This document shows positions 60,172-64,000 of a stretch of 64,000 nucleotides of DNA, one piece after another. The notes below the pieces were generated by a model. The model saw only the letters and a program-made list of their open reading frames with translations, ran no database searches and was not told where the DNA came from. Location of the stretch: positions 570,884 to 634,883 of the forward strand of contig OZ025277.1 of NCBI GenBank assembly GCA_964019165.1. The letters are read 5' to 3'. Each line of letters begins with the position of its first letter. Position 1 is the first letter of the stretch. The stretch is from Mastigias papua. Its lineage: Eukaryota > Cnidaria > Scyphozoa > Rhizostomeae > Mastigiidae. A program made the position numbers and the translations under genes.

Positions 60172-61080
60172 ATTCTAATATTCTTCTCTGATAAATTGAA
60201 TGAAGCGTTGTTTTGGCCTAAGTTTTCGTCTCTATATGGTGCTGATATCTTGGTGCTGAGTCAGATATGAATCAGTAGCGACAATAGGGAACGATTCTGT
60301 CGAGCCACTTGCAACGGATGGAATTGAAATTGCTAATCCATGAAAAAGACTTGTTCTAATGACTGCTCCTCCCTACATTCAGCTAAGTAGCCGATACAGC
60401 CAAAGATATGTCGGATTAAAAGCCACAACAATAAAAAGAAGGAAATTAGCAAACATCGACAGCATATCAACGGAGTGACGTTCAATTCATTGTTACAAAA
60501 GAGAAGAATGGAAAAGCCATGCTAAATATCAAAGACAAGATCGTCACCTAGATTATATGAGTGCACGTTATGTCAACACAGGCTAAGGGGAAAGAGAAAC
60601 TATCATCGGGGAATTACAATGCAAGAGGAGAGATCTAATAGAGAGCAGAGAGAGAGAGAGGAGAGAGAGAAAAGATAGAGGCCTCATGTAGTCTACAAGT
60701 ACAAAGTAGTAGGAAATGTAATAAGTTAAAATGATCGTTGTTGTCCTCTTCACACGTTCAGTTGTGTGCCAAGTGAGGGAGAAAGAGAGAGAGAGGGAGA
60801 CGAGGTTTAGCACGGAATGTAGTCAATAATGGATCGATGCATTTACATCGAAATAATGCGAAAAGCAAGGAAAATCACAAAATGTTTTTTGAAATTTTAA
60901 ATTACTCCACTCTTTTGCCATTTGCCCTAAGGTGAACAGTGCTATGTTTTGTTTATTTATGATTATTGATGAGAACTCAACAAAAAATTATTAGCCTGGT
61001 TAAAAACCCCTAACTTTTTAATTCAAAATTTCTTATTGCTTAATTCTCTCTTTATTATGGTTCACATTATCATAATAATA
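60172..61080. other. Upstream region of minus-strand Otx
   Basis: Promoter and 5' UTR of the minus-strand Otx are expected here; no unambiguous TATA box was seen. Two (GA)n runs at 60643-60680 and 60778-60802. Confidence 0.5.
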
Positions 61081-61098
61081 ATCTGTCTGTCTGTCTGT

Positions 61099-61758
61099 CT
61101 TTTCCCGTACGCCCCTTACGGGGCCAAGGCTGACCCTGAGGTCAGTGTCGCCTTCAAATTGTATAGAAGAGGTGATTGAGTCGGCTACACTCAATCCACT
61201 CTGTTACCCCAACAGCTACTTATCAGAACTGCAGCCTGAAGCTGCTGTGCCTGGACTTTCACTGACGGGACCTGGTTGGACAGTTTGCCACAGGTCGTCA
61301 ACATCAGCCCCAATTCTGAATCTCTGCGAAATCAATCACTATCAACGGGCAGTGTCTCTCTGTGCCCGCTTGCCACCACGAGGAGGTCTCCAACCACGGG
61401 CTAGCCATAATAATAATCACTATCATTTTCACCATCATCATCTGTCTTTTCCCGTACGCCCCTTACGGGGCCTAGGCTGACCCTGGGGTCAGTGTCGCCT
61501 TCAAATTGTTTAGAAGAGGTGATTGAGTCGGCTACACTCAATCCACTCTGTTACCCCAACAGCTACTTATCAGAACTGCAGCCTGAAGCTGCTGTGCCTG
61601 ACTTTCACTGAAGGGGCCTGGTTGGACAGTTTGCCACAGGTCGTCAACATCAGCCCCAATTCTGAATCTTCGCAAAATGAATCACTATCAACTTAAGGGC
61701 AAAGTCTCTCTGTGCCCGCTCACCACCACGAGGCGGTCTCCAACCATGGGCTAGCCAT
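61099..61758 (+). repeat. Tandem pair of a ~347-bp interspersed repeat
   Basis: Units start with CTTTTCCCGTACGCCCCTTA at 61099 and 61446. They stay about 95% alike through GGCTGACCCTG, CGGCTACACTCAATCCACTC, GCAGCCTGAAGCTGCTGTGC and CCACAGGTCGTCAACATCAG to GGGCTAGCCAT. An ATC/AAT-rich stretch follows each. A diverged, shorter copy is at 8276. Confidence 0.9.
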
Positions 61759-61824
61759 CCTTTTCATCATCATCGTTATTATCTTCATCATCGTCATCAT
61801 TATCATCATCATCATCATCATCAA

Positions 61825-61858
<34 letters not shown>

Positions 61859-61912
61859 GCTATCATCATTTTCATCATCATCGCTATTATCTTCATCATC
61901 GTCATCATCTTG
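61759..61912. repeat. (ATC)n microsatellite
   Basis: ATC/TTC/GTC trinucleotides; the poly-Ile, poly-Asp and poly-Met frames are artefacts. It lies directly after the repeat pair and may be its tail. Confidence 0.95.
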
Positions 61913-63333
61913 GCGCCTATGGCATCGATTATGTGTTACGAGACATTCATTAATGTTTGCTCTTGAAGCAACAGGGTGTCTATTGGCAGCAGAGAATCGC
62001 TTGGTGACCGACTGTCCCAATATTTAATATATTAATAGTACTTTCACTATCATTTTTCGATCTTTTTCTCTAACAAATGGTTGTACAATAGAGCAAACCC
62101 CCCCCCCCTCCATATAAGAACTTTCATTTATTGAGAACCTACGAGATGAAACTATGTATGTTGTTTTCAAGTATTTCGAACCTTGTCATCCTGATATCCT
62201 TACTTATACATGGTTCCATTCTATATCCACTGAGAAATAAATTCAGCCTGTTTGTTAATCAATCCTTTTCACATCCTCTAAAAGCATTTCATACATAGCT
62301 GTGATAGACCTGATCTGCAGGGATAGCATTGGTGAAGAACATGAATAGCCTCATTTCAAAATCTTAGGTTCTTATATCGGGGGTTTGTACAGTATAGAAT
62401 ACACTAAAATCATCTTAGAATTATGGGGATATTTCACTTCCCTTTTTGCAAATCTACAGTTCCAATTCAGCGTATTCACATTGTTCTTTGTTTCATGTGG
62501 CGTTCGTGCCATCAACACCACACGCTCACATCTTCCTAAGATGTCCCCTCCTACCGTCCGCCTTTATGTTCCTATTTCAAGTTAGAATGATATTGCTTAT
62601 CCATAGTCATCCAATCCCATTACTTTTTATCCGCCCAGGTTAAAAATTTACTCAAGCTCCAATTTAAGCAATATCTTCCATCGATATAGCTCCCACATTT
62701 TCTCTTCATTTCAGCAGCAATAGTCAGGAGTGCATATTTAACTATATTATGAAAATATGTCCATGTATATCCGATATGATTTTATTTTCATTCATGCATA
62801 GTAAAGTTTATGCTCACATTTTTCTTAAAAAGAAATATTTTTTCGTCCTGTACTGAAACTCTCTTAACGTTTTCATGATGTCAGTGCTAAAACTTTCTTA
62901 ACACGTGCAAGAATACGCAAGTTGGTGTAGTACTGCAGTGCTGCAAAGTCAAACAGTCATTACATAAACACAACACTGAACAACTTAACTGAACTACACA
63001 GATTATCACAAGAAATCTATGAAAATCAAACAAAAGAAAAACGCACTTTTATCTTTTTGAAAGAACGGGCAGGGGTCTAGACTTCCAGGAACCTCCTCCC
63101 CACGTGATCATAAGTTCTTTATTGCACTTCATCATACATACCCTGTTTGTCTACAGTTCATCAAATATTCACAAATTCTTGGATTTATGATATAATATAC
63201 TTTACCACCTTTGACTAAGAGTCCCAAATATAAGATCATATCTCAAAGAAAAATATTGAAATTAGGAATGCGGTTATAGATTATGTAAGGTGCTCCTGAA
63301 TAATTTAGGATTGTTGCAGATTTGTCTACTAGC
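61913..63333. other. Intergenic, nothing certain
   Basis: No gene recognised. A stretch at about 62845-62960 (AACGTTTTCATGATGTCAG ... GTGTAGTACTGCAGTGCTG) resembles 63660-63730 in wording and may be another old MITE copy. Confidence 0.4.
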
Positions 63334-63336
63334 TTA

Positions 63337-63553
63337 GGGGTCATTCACAAAGGACATCCGTTAAAAAGTTGAACTTTTAGACCCCCCTCCCCCCTCTGTC
63401 CAATATTGTCCAGTCAAACATGTCTTGTTGTAATATTTTGAACATCTGGACGTCCGCAATGCGCAAACACCCCCTCCCCCTATGTCCGTGTTCGCCCTAT
63501 TTCACCAGACCCCCCTCCCCCCTTGCGCTCGGACGTCCTTCGTGAATGGCCCC
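63337..63553. mobile_element. Harbinger-type MITE (TTA target duplication)
   Basis: Left GGGGTCATTCACAAAGGACA, right on the reverse strand GGGGCCATTCACGAAGGACG. TTA flanks both ends (63334-63336 and 63554-63556), the 3-bp TWA duplication typical of PIF/Harbinger. 217 bp, with three CCCCCTCCCCC runs inside, no coding capacity. Confidence 0.82.
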
Positions 63554-64000
63554 TTATCGTCATATGCATGCATACACACGGTAATCAATTTTATTTAGGA
63601 AATGTTTTCAGCGATTTGGTTGGAATTGATAAACAATTTCTTAGCTATTTCATGATTTCAATACAAAAACTTATTTAAGACTTTCTTAGCAAGAATATTG
63701 GAGTCAGTGTAGCACTCCAGTGTTACACAGACTGATAGACTCATCAAAAAAATTAACATTTGAATACAGAGATGAGCACAAGAAATCTACAACTAAAGAA
63801 GAAGAGACGTTGTATTGCATGAAAATTGGAAATTTCAATGTATGTAAACTTATAAACTTTCTTAGGTCTCAAATACTCAGTACTGAACTTTGGTAACATT
63901 TTAAGCCAAGTATTGCTTTCTAATAAACTACTTTCTTATAAAGGACAACGTGTAATAGAAAGACGCGAAACATAGTCGGTCAACGTCGTCACGCACGCAC

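Noticed and set aside
61712..62020. Poly-Ile, poly-Met and poly-Asp frames
   Set aside because: Translations of the ATC microsatellite.

Overview
The window is animal nuclear DNA: AT-rich, with long introns, GT-AG splice sites, simple repeats, and many degenerate DNA transposons, LINE remains and tRNA-derived SINEs. The only securely recognisable genes are three homeobox genes of the K50 Paired class. The intron-rich gene structure, the loosely conserved Otx and Goosecoid proteins and the repeat content suggest a non-bilaterian animal, most likely a cnidarian. The species cannot be fixed from sequence alone. Layout: a Goosecoid-like gene lies on + at about 1.5-3.0 kb, with possible upstream exons at 0.2-1.0 kb. 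An Otx gene lies on + at 28.5-30.8 kb, with its first exon not securely found. A second, complete three-exon Otx gene lies on -, from the start codon at 60.17 kb to the stop at 38.81 kb. The two Otx genes are tail to tail, about 8 kb apart. All three genes interrupt helix 3 of the homeodomain at the same place (codons 46/47). Both Otx genes carry the homeodomain start on a middle exon of exactly 152 nt with the same phases, so they are tandem-type paralogues. Between the genes: 4.6-12 kb is a graveyard of old elements (a SINE-like piece, two LINE 3' ends, two Tc1-type transposase relics, and one copy of a repeat that recurs at 61 kb). From about 12.3 to 28.5 kb the DNA is nearly free of recognisable transposons, which is what a constrained regulatory landscape between developmental genes could look like. 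From 32 kb to the end, and especially inside the 14.6-kb and 5.7-kb introns of the minus-strand Otx, there are at least ten short inverted-repeat elements (MITEs), one 1.07-kb palindromic foldback element, microsatellites, a GA-rich tract and a MetaSINE-like SINE. How the genes may work together: Otx and Goosecoid proteins are K50 homeodomain transcription factors that bind TAATCC-type sites and act in axial and anterior patterning. Their close linkage here (under 60 kb) points to a small K50 Paired-class homeobox cluster. The helix-3 exons of the Goosecoid-like gene and of the plus-strand Otx are identical over their first 28 nucleotides, synonymous positions included, while the other Otx uses different codons. 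This is the most unexpected signal in the window and suggests sequence exchange or very recent shared ancestry of that exon.
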